Below are positions 8,338-24,430 of a DNA stretch of 39,539 nucleotides, in pieces; the first letter of the stretch is position 1; every line of letters starts with the position of its first letter. The translations under genes were made by a program, and so were the position numbers. The notes under the pieces were generated by a model, which saw only the letters and a list, made by a program, of their open reading frames with translations, was not told the DNA's origin and ran no database searches. The stretch comes from Steroidobacteraceae bacterium (GTDB taxonomy: Bacteria > Pseudomonadota > Gammaproteobacteria > Steroidobacterales > Steroidobacteraceae): positions 1 through 39,539 of the forward strand of contig JALORP010000023.1 in NCBI GenBank assembly GCA_025458865.1. The letters are read 5' to 3'.

Positions 8338-10182
8338 TCAGGGCGTGCCCGGCGCCGCCTCGAGCGCGGCCATCGCGGCCGCTGCGTGGCGCCAGGCGGG
8401 TGCCGACTGGCGCAGATCCACCATCCGTCGTGCGACGGCAACGAGGATCCCGGCCCTGTCGAGCCCTGCCTCGTGAAGGACTTCTTCGCGGCTGCCGTGC
8501 TCGATCGGACGGTCGGGCAGGCCGAGGTTGAGCACGGGCACTGCGATGCCCTGGCGCGCCAGGCAGTCGTTGACCGCGCTGCCCGCCCCGCCGGCGACCG
8601 TGCCCTCCTCGAGCGTTACCAGCAGGCCGTGCCGCCGCGCGGCCTCGCGGACGGCGCGCGCATCGAGGGGCTTCACGCAACGCATGTTGATCACGGTCGC
8701 ATCGAGCGTTTCCGCCACGTCCACGGCGGTGCCGAGCAGGGTGCCGAAGACCAGGAAAGCGACTCCGCCGCCGATCCGTGTGACGTCCGCGCGGCCCAGG
8801 GGCAGGGTGTCGAAGGAGCGGGATACCGCCGCCGTGGCAGAGACGCGGGGATAGCGGACCGCGACCGGCCCGTCCTGCTGCCAGGCGGTGCTCAGCATCC
8901 TGCGCAGTTCCGGTCCGTCCGAGGGGGTCATCACCGTCATGCCGGGCACGCAGCGCAGGTAGGTCAGGTCGAGCGTGCCGTTGTGGGTCGCGCCGTCCGG
9001 GCCGACGAGGCCGCCGCGGTCGATCGCGAACAGCACCGGCAGGCGCTGCAGTGCGACGTCGTGGACGAGCTGGTCGAAGCCGCGCTGCAGGAAGGTGGAG
9101 TAGATGGCGACGACCGGCTTGAGGCCGCGGCAGGCGAGGCCGGCCGCGAAGGTCACGCAGTGCTGCTCCGCGATGCCGACGTCGAAATAGCGGTCCGGGA
9201 ATCGCGCCGCGAAGCCGGTGAGGCCCGAACCCTCGCGCATGGCTGGCGTGACCGCGACCAGTCGCGGGTCGCGCTCGGCCATGTCGCACAGCCAATCCGC
9301 GAAAACGTCGGTGTACGCGGGAACTTTCGGACCCCCGGACGGCTGCAGCCCGACGGCGGGGTCGAATGGGGCGACGCCGTGGTAGCGGACGGGATCGTCC
9401 TCGGCCAGCGCGTAGCCGCGCCCCTTGCGCGTGCGCAGGTGGAGCACCCGGGGGCCCCGCAGCGGGCGCAGGGCCTTCAGCCGGGCCAGCAGGGCCGGCA
9501 GGTCATGCCCGTCGTCCGGACCGTAGTAGTCGAAGCCCAGGGATTCGAAGAAGCCGCGGGTCGGCGGCGCATCCGCTGCCTTGCCCGCAGTCCCCAGCGC
9601 GCCGACGTTCGGCGAGATGGACATGCCGTTGTCGTTGAGGATCACCAGCAGGTCCGCGCGCGTTGCGCCGGCGTGGTTCAGCGCCTCGAAGGCCAGCCCA
9701 GCCGTCAGGGAGCCGTCGCCGATCACGGCGACGCTCTTCGCCGTCTCGCCGCGACGTTCGGCGGCGATCGCCATGCCGAGCGCGGCGCTGATCGAGGTGC
9801 TCGAATGGCCGGCGCCGAAGGCGTCGAACGGGCTCTCGTCGCGCCGCAGGAAGCCGGAAAGGCCGCCGTAGCGGCGCAGCGTGCCGAAGGCGCCGCGCCG
9901 TCCGGTCAGCACCTTGTGGCCGTAGGTCTGGTGGCCCACGTCCCACACGATCGCATCGCGGGGCGTGTCGAAGACGTAGTGGAGCGCGACAGTCAGCTCC
10001 ACGGTGCCGAGGCTCGCGGCGAAGTGGCCGCCGATCCTGGCTGTCTCCCGGATCAGGAACTCGCGAAGCGCCGTGGCCAGGTCCGGGAGCGCTGCCTCCG
10101 GCAGCGCCCGTAGCTGCCTGGGTCCCTCGATGCCGTCGAGGATCGAGGCATCCCGGGCAGCATGCTCGCCGTGGGTCCGCAT
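8338..10182 (-). CDS. dxs: Dxs, 1-deoxy-D-xylulose-5-phosphate synthase
   Basis: A 614-residue thiamine-diphosphate enzyme condensing pyruvate and glyceraldehyde 3-phosphate, the entry step of the MEP pathway. Visible are HSSTS (126-130), the ThDP motif GDG (155-157) to NDN (183-185), and IAEQHCVTFAAG with catalytic Glu339. The frame is open to 10452, but the ATG at 10182 is preceded by TGAGGAGTGACGCG and gives the normal length; the longer reading would run into puhE. It is the last gene of the bchF-puhE operon, 11 bases after puhE. Together with ispH it suggests that tail and carotenoid precursor supply is co-regulated with the photosystem. Confidence 0.97.
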   Translation of the reverse strand: MRTHGEHAARDASILDGIEGPRQLRALPEAALPDLATALREFLIRETARIGGHFAASLGTVELTVALHYVFDTPRDAIVWDVGHQTYGHKVLTGRRGAFGTLRRYGGLSGFLRRDESPFDAFGAGHSSTSISAALGMAIAAERRGETAKSVAVIGDGSLTAGLAFEALNHAGATRADLLVILNDNGMSISPNVGALGTAGKAADAPPTRGFFESLGFDYYGPDDGHDLPALLARLKALRPLRGPRVLHLRTRKGRGYALAEDDPVRYHGVAPFDPAVGLQPSGGPKVPAYTDVFADWLCDMAERDPRLVAVTPAMREGSGLTGFAARFPDRYFDVGIAEQHCVTFAAGLACRGLKPVVAIYSTFLQRGFDQLVHDVALQRLPVLFAIDRGGLVGPDGATHNGTLDLTYLRCVPGMTVMTPSDGPELRRMLSTAWQQDGPVAVRYPRVSATAAVSRSFDTLPLGRADVTRIGGGVAFLVFGTLLGTAVDVAETLDATVINMRCVKPLDARAVREAARRHGLLVTLEEGTVAGGAGSAVNDCLARQGIAVPVLNLGLPDRPIEHGSREEVLHEAGLDRAGILVAVARRMVDLRQSAPAWRHAAAAMAALEAAPGTP

Positions 10183-10193
10183 CGCGTCACTCC

Positions 10194-11048
10194 TCAGGGC
10201 GCCCGGGCAGAAGCGGCGCGGACCGACCAGCGGCCGTGGACGGCCCGGGCGTCGGGCGGGCCGATCTCGCCGTCCCTGTGCGCCGGGCTGCGACCCTGCG
10301 CCTTCAGCGCGAAGCTCCACAGCGCCTCCGAGCGCAGCGGCAGCACCAGCATCCAGTGCTCGAGCACCGCAAGCGCCATCAGGGCGGCGAGCAGCCCGTA
10401 GCCGGTAGCTTCGTAGGCGCTCGTCGCGGTGAGTGCGCGCTGTGCGAGCCACGCGGTTGCGAGCGTGGCGCCGGTGACCGAGAAGGGGAACAGAAGGTTC
10501 ATCGGGCGGCGCTGGAAGAAGCTCGCAAGGTAGCGGAGATGGTCCGGCAGGAAGTCCTCGCTGAGATTACGCACGCCCAGGAAGAGGTTGAGCTTGGCGC
10601 TCTGGCGCATCACCCAGAGCACCAGGAAGGCGCCGGCGCCGAACACGTTCGGCTTTCCCCAGCTGACGAGCACGACCGCCGCGGCGGCCAGCATGATCGC
10701 AACCTCGTGGTAGAGGATCGCCTCCACGCCGTGGCGGAAATGCGCCCGACCCTGGCAACCCGGCGGGCAGGGGTGCTTGCGTGGTCCGGTGATCAGCCCG
10801 GTGAGGAAGGTGATCTCCAGGAAGGCCCAGGCGAGCAGCCCGCTGATGAACCCCAGGTAAGCGCCTGCCACCGTCTGCATGTCGCCAGCGACCCACAGGC
10901 CCCACAGTGAACCGGCCAGCACCACGGTGGCGCCCGCGATCGTCCAGCGGTAGGTCCAGCGGGGCAGCCCGTCCAGCAGGAGCACGAGGCCGGTGCTGAA
11001 CCACCAGACGAACAGCGCGACCAGTGCCGGTATGAGGAGGCTGGACAT
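10194..11048 (-). CDS. puhE: PuhE, photosynthetic complex putative assembly protein
   Basis: A 284-residue polytopic membrane protein (about seven hydrophobic segments) of the PuhE family. In Rhodobacter the family modulates bacteriochlorophyll production and reaction centre assembly. Typical features seen are FVWWFSTGLVLLLDGLP near the N-terminus, EITFLTGLITGPRK, the charged EAILYHEVAI segment, and WVMRQSAKLNLFLGVRNLSEDFLP. The ATG at 11048 was chosen because everything upstream in frame is shadow of acsF; it lies 23 bases after the acsF stop. The C-terminal 40 residues are hydrophilic and poorly conserved. Confidence 0.92.
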   Translation of the reverse strand: MSSLLIPALVALFVWWFSTGLVLLLDGLPRWTYRWTIAGATVVLAGSLWGLWVAGDMQTVAGAYLGFISGLLAWAFLEITFLTGLITGPRKHPCPPGCQGRAHFRHGVEAILYHEVAIMLAAAAVVLVSWGKPNVFGAGAFLVLWVMRQSAKLNLFLGVRNLSEDFLPDHLRYLASFFQRRPMNLLFPFSVTGATLATAWLAQRALTATSAYEATGYGLLAALMALAVLEHWMLVLPLRSEALWSFALKAQGRSPAHRDGEIGPPDARAVHGRWSVRAASARAP

Positions 11049-11071
11049 GTACGCGACCGGGTGGGGGCCGG

Positions 11072-12145
11072 CTACCAGGCCGGCGCCAGCCGCACCTCGG
11101 CCGGTATGTCGTTCGGAACCGTCGGCAGCAGGTACAGGCGGCCGAAGGTCACGGCGGCGGCCAGGCCGCAGGCCGCCTTGCGCAGGCGCCCCGCGATTCC
11201 GCCGCGCGCCGCCGCCGCCTCGGCCTCCGCTGCGAGCCGCCGAAGCCGCTCGAGCCCGGCGTGGAAGCGGGGGTCGTCGATGTCGAGCGTGAGCGGGAAT
11301 ACCTGCTTGGAAATCTCGCTCGTGATCCTGAACACCTGGAAGTCGTAGGCCGTGGGATCGAATCCCAGCGCCTGGTGCAACTCGGGGCGCGCGTGGTCGC
11401 GGACGTACATCGTGGCGTACACCGCCAGCAGGAAGAAACGGATCCAGAGCTTGTTGAAGCCGCGCAGCAGCTTCGGGTCGGCGCGCATGATCAGCGCGAA
11501 GGCCTCGCCGTGGCGGAACTCGTCGTTGCACCACTGCTCGAACCACCGGAAGATCGGGTGGAAGCGCTTGTCCGGGTGCCGCTCGAGCTGGCGGAAGATC
11601 GAGATGTAGCGCGCGTAGCCGATCTTCTCGGACAGGTAGGTCGCGTAGAAAATGAATTTCGGCCGGAAATAGGTGTAGTGCTTGGCCTTCTTGAGGAAGG
11701 TGAGGTCCACGGCCAGCCCGAAGTCCTTGAGAGACTGGTTGATGAAGCTGGCGTGCCGCGCCTCGTCGCGCGCCATGAACGCCATCAGCTCCTTGATCTC
11801 GGGGTTCTTCACCCGCCGCCGGATGTCGTTGTAGAGGACGCAGCCCGAGTACTCGGACGTCACGGAGCTCACGAGGAAGTCCAGGAACTCCTGCCGCAGC
11901 GCCTCCGGCAGCTCGCGGATCTGCGCCGTGAAGTCGTCGGTCCGTTCGAAGTGGTTGCGGTTGGAATCGCGCCGGAATTCACCGAGCAGGGCGTTCCACT
12001 CGTCCCGCACCAGCGAGGGGTCGATCCTGTCCATCGCCTCGTAGTCGGTGCGGTAGAAGCGCGGGCTCAGCAGCGTGCTGGCCTTCGCCTTGAGCGTTGC
12101 GTCCTCGGCCGTGGCGATCTTCGCGGGCGTCTCCATGTCGGTCAT
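11072..12145 (-). CDS. acsF: AcsF, aerobic Mg-protoporphyrin IX monomethyl ester cyclase
   Basis: A 357-residue di-iron protein forming the isocyclic ring E with O2. The iron-binding helices are visible: [21 protein letters not shown] and [11 protein letters not shown], which carry the Glu/Asp-Glu-x-x-Arg-His ligand pattern. The start codon overlaps the puhC stop (ATGA); a second possible ATG three codons in (METPAK) would change little. Its place between puhC and puhE is the arrangement seen in many proteobacterial clusters. No bchE, the oxygen-independent cyclase, is in the window, so this gene indicates pigment synthesis when some oxygen is present. Confidence 0.97.
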   Translation of the reverse strand: MTDMETPAKIATAEDATLKAKASTLLSPRFYRTDYEAMDRIDPSLVRDEWNALLGEFRRDSNRNHFERTDDFTAQIRELPEALRQEFLDFLVSSVTSEYSGCVLYNDIRRRVKNPEIKELMAFMARDEARHASFINQSLKDFGLAVDLTFLKKAKHYTYFRPKFIFYATYLSEKIGYARYISIFRQLERHPDKRFHPIFRWFEQWCNDEFRHGEAFALIMRADPKLLRGFNKLWIRFFLLAVYATMYVRDHARPELHQALGFDPTAYDFQVFRITSEISKQVFPLTLDIDDPRFHAGLERLRRLAAEAEAAAARGGIAGRLRKAACGLAAAVTFGRLYLLPTVPNDIPAEVRLAPAW

Positions 12146-12636
12146 CCCCCCTGTGCGTTCTGGTTGGCCGACGCGCTCGAGAAGGACTCGGGTTCGGCTT
12201 CGAGCAGGCGCGCGAAAGCGCCGGAATTGGTCGGTCCGAAGGCCGAGAGGCTGATGCGCCGCCCCGTCTGCGGATCCTCGAGGAACAGCTCGCCCGTCGC
12301 CGAGCGAAGCAGCACGAACGGCGGCTCGGGGCCCACATTGTGGCTGCGCCGCTCCCGGGCGAGGCCGCGCAACACGCCGCGGATGAACCCCTCGTTCCCG
12401 GGCTCGAGCACGGCGACGACGGCGTCGTCGCCGGCATCCCGCACGACCACCGCGCCGTCGTCGCGGTCCTCGAACCGTAGCTCGCGGCTCGTCGCCGGTA
12501 TCGGCTCCGGCGTTGCGACCACGCCGACGCCGAGCTGGCGGCCAGCTCCGACGGAGATCAAGGCCAGGGCCAGGAGCGCGCCGGCGCCGAGCAGGGCGCC
12601 GCGCGGGAACGGCTGGTCGCGGAACGGATCGCCCAT
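12142..12636 (-). CDS. puhC: PuhC, reaction centre-LH1 assembly protein
   Basis: A 164-residue protein with one N-terminal membrane anchor (about residues 13-34) and a periplasmic domain. The domain carries [34 protein letters not shown] and a [24 protein letters not shown] run, all characteristic of PuhC. The family is needed for full levels of the RC-LH1 core complex. The start at 12636 lies 11 bases after puhB and its stop overlaps acsF. The reading frame extends further upstream, but that part is puhB shadow. Confidence 0.93.
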   Translation of the reverse strand: MGDPFRDQPFPRGALLGAGALLALALISVGAGRQLGVGVVATPEPIPATSRELRFEDRDDGAVVVRDAGDDAVVAVLEPGNEGFIRGVLRGLARERRSHNVGPEPPFVLLRSATGELFLEDPQTGRRISLSAFGPTNSGAFARLLEAEPESFSSASANQNAQGG

Positions 12637-12647
12637 GCGTGTATGCC

Positions 12648-13307
12648 TCAGGCCGGGGCCGCGACTCGCGGCGTCGTGGAACGGCTCGGTGCGGCGCCCG
12701 AGTCGCGGATCGCGGGTTCGACCGTGCTGTTGCCGCCGGAATGGCGCGCGAGCGCCTCGCCCAGCAGCGCCGCCACGCCCCGGGCGTCGCGCACCGCCCG
12801 CAGCATGGGCTGGCTGCGCCGGCCGCCGCGCACGTAGGGCCAGTTGACCAGCCAGCCGATGCGCTGACCTTCGGCGAGCGCGAGCGGCAGGTCGCCCGTC
12901 CCGTCCGGGTGAAGCCGCAGCTCGGCGGAGTCGATTACCTTGAACGGCACGTTCATTGCCATCGGCAGCGCCACGCCGAAGCGCAGCACGACACGCTGGT
13001 CGGTGATCGTGAAGATCGTGGCCCTTGCGGTGAGCCACGCGAGCAGCGCGATCAGGCCGAGACCAAGGGTGACGATGGGCAGCAAGCCGAGCACCGCGGT
13101 CGCGGCGACGGCCCAGGACTGGCCGTCGGCGATCTCGGAGGCGCCGCGCCAGACCAGGAGGATCGCGAAGTACACTGCGACCTTGCGGATGTGGAAGGCA
13201 TGCCGCGCGAGCGCCCGGAAATCCGGCGTCCCCTGCCACAGCATGCGTTCACCCTCGGGCAGCCTCTCCGGCAGGCCCGCGACCGGTTCGAACTCGTGTT
13301 CACTCAC
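12648..13307 (-). CDS. puhB: PuhB, reaction centre assembly protein
   Basis: A 219-residue membrane protein with an N-terminal [15 protein letters not shown] motif, two or three hydrophobic spans (about 44-95) and a PH-like domain containing [17 protein letters not shown]. This matches the PuhB family, which dimerises and assists H-subunit-dependent reaction centre assembly. The start is GTG at 13307, whose GTGA overlaps the puhA stop; ribosomes finishing puhA can restart here. The C-terminal 30 residues are Pro/Ser/Thr-rich and not conserved. Confidence 0.94.
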   Translation of the reverse strand: MSEHEFEPVAGLPERLPEGERMLWQGTPDFRALARHAFHIRKVAVYFAILLVWRGASEIADGQSWAVAATAVLGLLPIVTLGLGLIALLAWLTARATIFTITDQRVVLRFGVALPMAMNVPFKVIDSAELRLHPDGTGDLPLALAEGQRIGWLVNWPYVRGGRRSQPMLRAVRDARGVAALLGEALARHSGGNSTVEPAIRDSGAAPSRSTTPRVAAPA

Positions 13308-14077
13308 AGCAGCGGCTCCTCACGCGACGGCTCCGCATAGAGCTTGCCGCCGCCGTAGTAGGCGGAGATGCGGTCTTCCTCGTCGAGCGTCACCTGGTCG
13401 GGATTGGAGAGCCCCGGGACGCCCGCGAACTGCGAGCCGAGTATCGCGTCCACTTCGACCTGGCTCCGGCCGGCATTGATGTGCGCGAAGTAGATCGGGA
13501 CCAGCGCGCTGCGGCCGGTGGCCGCGACCTTGAACTCGAGGAAACGCACCTGGGGCTCCGAGCGGTCCACCCACACGTCCGTGATGGTGCCGGCGGCCAC
13601 GCCGTCGGCGCCGACGATCGCCATGCCCCGCGGGTCTATGTCCTGCCTGGCGACCGCGTAGTCCGTGGCCACGCGCAGCGGCACGATCTTCGGCTCGCCC
13701 TCGAAGGTCAGGTCCGGCTCCTTGGCCCGAAGGCCCCAGGCCGCCGGGCCGACGCCGTCGGCGAGCGGGTTGCCGGTCGGCGCGAGCGCGGCGCCGGGGA
13801 AGGGCGCGATCGGCTCGGCCTTGATCGGGCGGCGGTCCTTTTCGGGACTCGGGGCCTGGACCTCGCCTCCGTGCGCGAGCTTGAAGGTCTTCGGCGCCGG
13901 CATGGCGGGCCATCCCTGGACCTTGATGTGCTCGCTGCGCTCCGACTCGAGCGGGTAGCCTTCCCGCTTGTCTTCGCGCCGCAGGTAGATGATGAGCCCG
14001 GCGAAGAAGATCCAGAACGCGTACAGCACGAGCTGCGCGACGTCTATGTAGCCAGTGATGGCGCCGGTGGTGTTCAT
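13304..14077 (-). CDS. puhA: PuhA, photosynthetic reaction centre H subunit
   Basis: A 257-residue protein with one membrane helix (about 12-32) followed by YLRREDKREGYPLE and a cytoplasmic beta-barrel (PRC-barrel) that caps the L/M subunits and guides protons to QB. Conserved blocks include GVGPAAWGLRAKEPDL, DPRGMAIVGADG and VRFLEFKVAATGRSALVP. The ATG at 14077 is preceded by AAGGAGATCTCGAC, an excellent ribosome site. It lies 32 bases downstream of lhaA and overlaps puhB at its end. Confidence 0.97.
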   Translation of the reverse strand: MNTTGAITGYIDVAQLVLYAFWIFFAGLIIYLRREDKREGYPLESERSEHIKVQGWPAMPAPKTFKLAHGGEVQAPSPEKDRRPIKAEPIAPFPGAALAPTGNPLADGVGPAAWGLRAKEPDLTFEGEPKIVPLRVATDYAVARQDIDPRGMAIVGADGVAAGTITDVWVDRSEPQVRFLEFKVAATGRSALVPIYFAHINAGRSQVEVDAILGSQFAGVPGLSNPDQVTLDEEDRISAYYGGGKLYAEPSREEPLL

Positions 14078-14109
14078 GTCGAGATCTCCTTGAGTCTCTC
14101 TCAGCCTGC

Positions 14110-15540
14110 CTAGCCGGGGAACTCGGCCAGGCCAAAGGGAGCCTGCCTCTGCTGCAGGCGCCGCGCGCGGCCCACGAGGGGACCGAGCGCGACGACGGTG
14201 GCGAAAAGCAGGCCGATTTCGATGTGGTAGACAAATGCGTAGCCGGTGGTCGGCACCGCCAGGACGGAGCCGAGCGAGCCGTTCATGGCAAGCCCGTCGA
14301 CGAGGTCGCGCAGGCCGCCGCCGAGCGCGATGCCGGCGCCGGTGGCTGTTGCGTGCACCGCGCCCCAGGCGCCGAGCGCGAGGCCGTGGCGGCCGACGCG
14401 GTCGAGGCCCATGGCGGCGGTGAGCATGCACACCGAGAACAGGCCGCCGCCGAGGCCGATCAGCGCCGTCCCCAGGCGGAACAGCTGCGGCGATTGCAGG
14501 GATGCGGCGAAGATCACGGCCGAGAAGGCGGCCACGCCGGCCAGCGCGCCGACGGCGGCGAGGCGAAGCGGGTCGGACCCGCGCGCGAGGCGATGCGCCG
14601 CGATCGCGAACGCGACGAGCGCGCCGGTGGCGACGAACGCCGTCAGCATCGTCGTCTGGCCGACCGCCAGGCCCAGGATCTCGCCGCCGTAGGGCTCGAG
14701 CAGGATGTCCTGCATGCTGAAGGCCGCCGTGCCGAGGCCCACGGCCACGAGGAAGCGTGTGGCGCGGCCGTCGCCGGCGAACGCCGTCCAGGCTTCGCCG
14801 AAGGATGGCTGGTCGCGTCCGGCGGCGGCCCGGCCCGAGTCGCGGGCCTCCTGCTTCCACAGCGCCAGCAGGTTGAGCGCCATCGTGATCATCGCGGCGC
14901 CCTGGATCACCTGTATCAGCCTCATCTGGCTGAAGTCCTGCAGGAGCAGCCCGAACACCAGTGCGCTCGCGACCATGCCGACGAGGAGCATCACGTACAG
15001 GAGCGCCACCACGCGCGGCCGCGACGCCTGGGGCGCCAGGTCGGCTGCAAGGGCGAGGCCAGCGGTCTGGGTCGTGTGAAGGCCGGCGCCCACGAGCAGG
15101 AAGGCCAGCGCGGCGCTCAGCGTGCCGAACCACGACGGCCAGTGCGTGTCGCCCGAGAGCAGCAACAGGGCGAAGGGCATGATGGCGAGGCCGCCGAACT
15201 GGAGCAGCGTCCCGGCCCAGATGTAGGGCACGCGGCGCCAGCCGAGCACCGAGCGGTGCGTATCCGACCGGAACCCGATCAGGGCGCGCGCCGGCGCGAA
15301 TACCAGGGGCAGCGAGACCATCAGTGCCACCAGCCAGGCCGGCACGCCCAGCTCGAGGATCATCACGCGGTTCAGCGTGCCCGACAGCAGCACGGTCGCG
15401 AGGCCCACCGAGACCTGGAAGAGGGACAGCCGCAACAGCCGGCCGAGCGGCAGCTCCCGGGTGGCCGCGTCGGCGAAGGGCAGCAGCCGCGGGCCGAGCC
15501 GCGTCCATGCGAGCGCCAGCGATGGGGCGCGGCGGCTCAT
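14110..15540 (-). CDS. lhaA: LhaA, LH1 assembly factor (PucC/BCH2 family)
   Basis: A 476-residue, roughly 12-span member of the PucC branch of the major facilitator fold, which delivers pigment or LH1 polypeptides to the core complex. The family hallmarks are VLLSGTLNRVMILELGVPAW, the FRSDTHRSVLGWRRVPYIW loop and SMQDILLEPYGGEILG. It lies upstream of puhA as in other purple bacteria. The ATG at 15540 overlaps the bchM stop. A second family member is encoded at 27880-29223. Confidence 0.95.
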   Translation of the reverse strand: MSRRAPSLALAWTRLGPRLLPFADAATRELPLGRLLRLSLFQVSVGLATVLLSGTLNRVMILELGVPAWLVALMVSLPLVFAPARALIGFRSDTHRSVLGWRRVPYIWAGTLLQFGGLAIMPFALLLLSGDTHWPSWFGTLSAALAFLLVGAGLHTTQTAGLALAADLAPQASRPRVVALLYVMLLVGMVASALVFGLLLQDFSQMRLIQVIQGAAMITMALNLLALWKQEARDSGRAAAGRDQPSFGEAWTAFAGDGRATRFLVAVGLGTAAFSMQDILLEPYGGEILGLAVGQTTMLTAFVATGALVAFAIAAHRLARGSDPLRLAAVGALAGVAAFSAVIFAASLQSPQLFRLGTALIGLGGGLFSVCMLTAAMGLDRVGRHGLALGAWGAVHATATGAGIALGGGLRDLVDGLAMNGSLGSVLAVPTTGYAFVYHIEIGLLFATVVALGPLVGRARRLQQRQAPFGLAEFPG

Positions 15541-16237
15541 GTGCGGCTGAGCTCCAGGGCTTCGGAGGTGTAGAAGCCGCAGGCGATGCGAAGCGAGCGC
15601 GCAGGCTCCCAGTGCCGCAGCTCGGGCTCGTCCTCGATGAGCTCGAGCAGCGTGTCGGGTGCGACCGGCTCGATCGAAGGCGCCCGGTCGGTGCGCGGGA
15701 AGAACCGCCCGACGGCATGCATCAGCGCCAGCGCCGGGGTCCGCGGCGCGAAGGTGAAAAGGATCGCCTCGTCCACCCGCGCCGCGAGGCGGCTCAGAAC
15801 GCGGACGGTGTCGGCGGGGCGGTAGTGGATCAGCGAATCCATCGCGACGACGTAGTCGAAGCGCCCCAGCGAGGCGTCGAGCATGTCGCCGACCTGGAAG
15901 GTGACGCGCCCCGGGCCGGCGAGGGCGGGCGTACGCTCGTGCGCGAGCTGGATCAGGGTCGGGGAGATGTCCACCGCGACCACGTCCGCGCCGCGGGTCG
16001 CCGCCTCGATGGCCAGCGCCCCCGTGCCGCAACCGGCGTCGAGCAGCCGCGCGCCGCTGAGGTCGACCGGGAGCCAGCCGAGCAGCGTGTCGCGCATCTG
16101 GTTGCGCCCTGCCCGGACCGTCGCGCGGATGCGCCCGACCGGCGCGTCCGACGTGAGCCGCGACCAGGCTTCGGCCGCGGTACGGTCGAAGTAGGTCTCG
16201 AGTTCCTCGCGGCGGCTCGCGTAGGTGATCGTGGGCA

Positions 16238-16238
<1 letters not shown>
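15537..16238 (-). CDS. bchM: BchM, Mg-protoporphyrin IX O-methyltransferase
   Basis: A 233-residue S-adenosylmethionine methyltransferase that esterifies the ring C propionate of Mg-protoporphyrin, the substrate-making step for AcsF. The N-terminus YFDRTAAEAWSRLTSDAPVGRIRATVRAGR is typical of the family. SAM motif I is LLDAGCGTGA (65-74), followed by VVAVDIS and GRFDYVVAMDSLIHY. The start at 16238 shares one base with the bchL stop (TGATG), and the stop overlaps lhaA. Confidence 0.97.
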
Positions 16239-20821
<4,583 letters not shown>

Positions 20822-20850
<29 letters not shown>

Positions 20851-22429
20851 AGAGTGTCTCGATGGTGATGACTTTCATGCCGCGCTCCGCCGCGAAGCGC
20901 TCGGTGTTCCTGCGCGCCTTGCCGCGCACGAAGAACGGGATCTTCCTCAGCTCTTCCTCGCCCTCGCGGGTCCAGGCCGGCTCCGAGCCGCCTGCCACCG
21001 CGGGTGCCGCCGCGGGCTCCGCGGCAAAGGCCGCGGCGGGAGTGGGCCGCGCCACCGCGTGCAGGTGCGAGGCCGAGGCTCCGTCGTGGAACTCGAAGTC
21101 GCCGCGGAACATCTGCAGCAGATGTTCCTCGAGTCCCATCATCAGCGGGTGCACCCAGCTGTCGAACAGCACGTTGGCGCCCTCGAAGCCGAGCACCGGG
21201 CTGTAGCGCGCGGGGACGTCCTGCACGTGGATCGGGGCCGAGATCACGGCGCAGGCGACGCCCAGCCGCTTGGCGATGTGCCGCTCCATCTGGGTGCCGA
21301 GGACGAGCTCCGGCGATGCGGCGGCGATGGCGCTCTCCACCTCGAGGTAGTCGTCGGTGACCAGCGCCTCGACGCCGTAGCGTTGCGCGGCCTCGCGGAC
21401 GTCGCGGGCGAACTCGCGGCTGTAGGTGCCGAGCCCCACGACCGTGAGGCCCATCTCCTCGCTCGCCACCCGCGCGGCGGCGATGGCGTGGGTCGCGTCC
21501 GCGAAAATGAACACGCGCTTGCCGGTGAGGTAGGTCGAATCCACGGACCGCGAATACCAGGGCAGCCGGGACGCCGATGCCCCGAGACCCGCGCGTCCCG
21601 GGTGCTCGAGACCGAGCACCGGTGAAGGGTCCACGCCCGCGAGCCGGGCGACTTCCGCCACGAACTCGCGCGTCGCGCCGACGCCCATCGGCACGACCTG
21701 GGTGCAGGGCATGCCGAAGCAGCGCTTGAGCCAGGCGGCGGTCGTGCGGCCGACCTCGGGGTAGAGGTCCACGTTGAAGTCGGCGTCCGGCAGACGGCGG
21801 ATGTCCCCGGCGGTTGCGCCGAGCGGCACGACCGCGTTGACCTCGATGCCGAGCTGCGCCAGCAGGGCGGTGATCTCGGCGACGTCGTCGCGGCAGCGGA
21901 AACCGAGCCGCGTCGGTCCGAGGATGTTGGCGCGGGGCGGGCGGCCCTCGGGTCTCGAGGGCCGCGCGGCGCCCGGCGGCGGAACGCGGTCCTTGAGCAG
22001 CGAGCGGACCAGCTGGTAGAGGGTTTCCGCCGCGCCCCAGTTCTCCTTCTTGGAGTAGGCGGGCAGCTCGAGCGGAACGACCGGCACCGGAAGCGCGAGG
22101 CTCACCGCGAGCGCGCCGGCCTGGTCCTGGATCAGCTCGGCCGTGCAGGATTCGCCCACCAGCAGGACTTCGGGCTGGAAACGTTCGAAGGCCCTCGCCA
22201 CGGCGTCCTTCACCAGGGTCGCGGTGTCGCCGCCGAGGTCGCGCGCCTGGAAGGTGGTGTAGCTCACCGGCGGGCGGCGGTCCTGGCGCTCGATCATCGT
22301 GAACAGCAGGTCGGCATAGGTGTCGCCCTGCGGCGCGTGCAGCACGTAGTGCACGCCTTCCATGGAGGCCGCGATCCGCATCGCGCCGACGTGGGGCGGG
22401 CCTTCGTAGGTCCAGAGCGTCAGCTGCAT
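20822..22429 (-). CDS. bchB: BchB, dark protochlorophyllide reductase subunit B
   Basis: A 535-residue NifK-like subunit of the light-independent protochlorophyllide oxidoreductase. Asp36 (APQGDTYAD), the rare aspartate ligand of the NB 4Fe-4S cluster, is conserved, as is Cys95 in [15 protein letters not shown]. The C-terminal domain after an Ala/Pro-rich linker (about 445-480) ends in the [19 protein letters not shown] segment typical of BchB/ChlB. It starts 10 bases after bchN; its end overlaps bchH by 29 bases. Confidence 0.97.
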
Positions 22430-22439
22430 CGCGTCGCGC

Positions 22440-24230
<1,791 letters not shown>

Positions 24231-24256
24231 CTACTCCTAACTTCCCCCGCAACCCG

Positions 24257-24285
24257 ACTGTAGAAGTCGGGCCGCCATCTGTCAA
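24257..24285 (-). promoter_or_regulatory. Sigma70-type promoter for the bchF operon
   Basis: Read on the minus strand, TTGACA (24285-24280) is separated by exactly 17 bases from TACAGT (24262-24257). This is a full -35 match and four of six -10 matches, 31 bases before the bchF start. It is unusually strong for this GC-rich region. The -35 box is buried in the dyad at 24280-24313, so a repressor there would block it. Confidence 0.75.
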
Positions 24286-24313
24286 TAAGACTAGACGTAA
24301 ATAAATATTGACA
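24280..24313. promoter_or_regulatory. 34-bp symmetric operator, probable PpsR/CrtJ target
   Basis: Perfect 8-base arms TGTCAATA (24280-24287) and TATTGACA (24306-24313) flank 18 AT-rich bases, with a palindromic ACGT exactly at the centre (24295-24298). Each half also reads as a one-mismatch PpsR/CrtJ box (consensus TGT-N12-ACA): TGT-N12-ACG at 24280-24297 and CGT-N12-ACA at 24296-24313. The arms supply a TTGACA on each strand. Binding by the PpsR encoded next door is inferred, not shown. Confidence 0.65.
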
Positions 24314-24430
24314 TTGCTGGGGCATCGGCAGGAAGATCCGGTCCAGCCCCGGCAGTAACCCCGGAAGCCCGACGGGTAGTGGCAAATGCTGACTTCCCAA
24401 CCGCTCCTGAATCCAAGAAAAGATGGCCCG

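Noticed and set aside
10183..10452. Longer Dxs start (about 90 extra residues)
   Set aside because: The extension is Arg/Ala-rich frame shadow of puhE, and a good ribosome site precedes ATG 10182.
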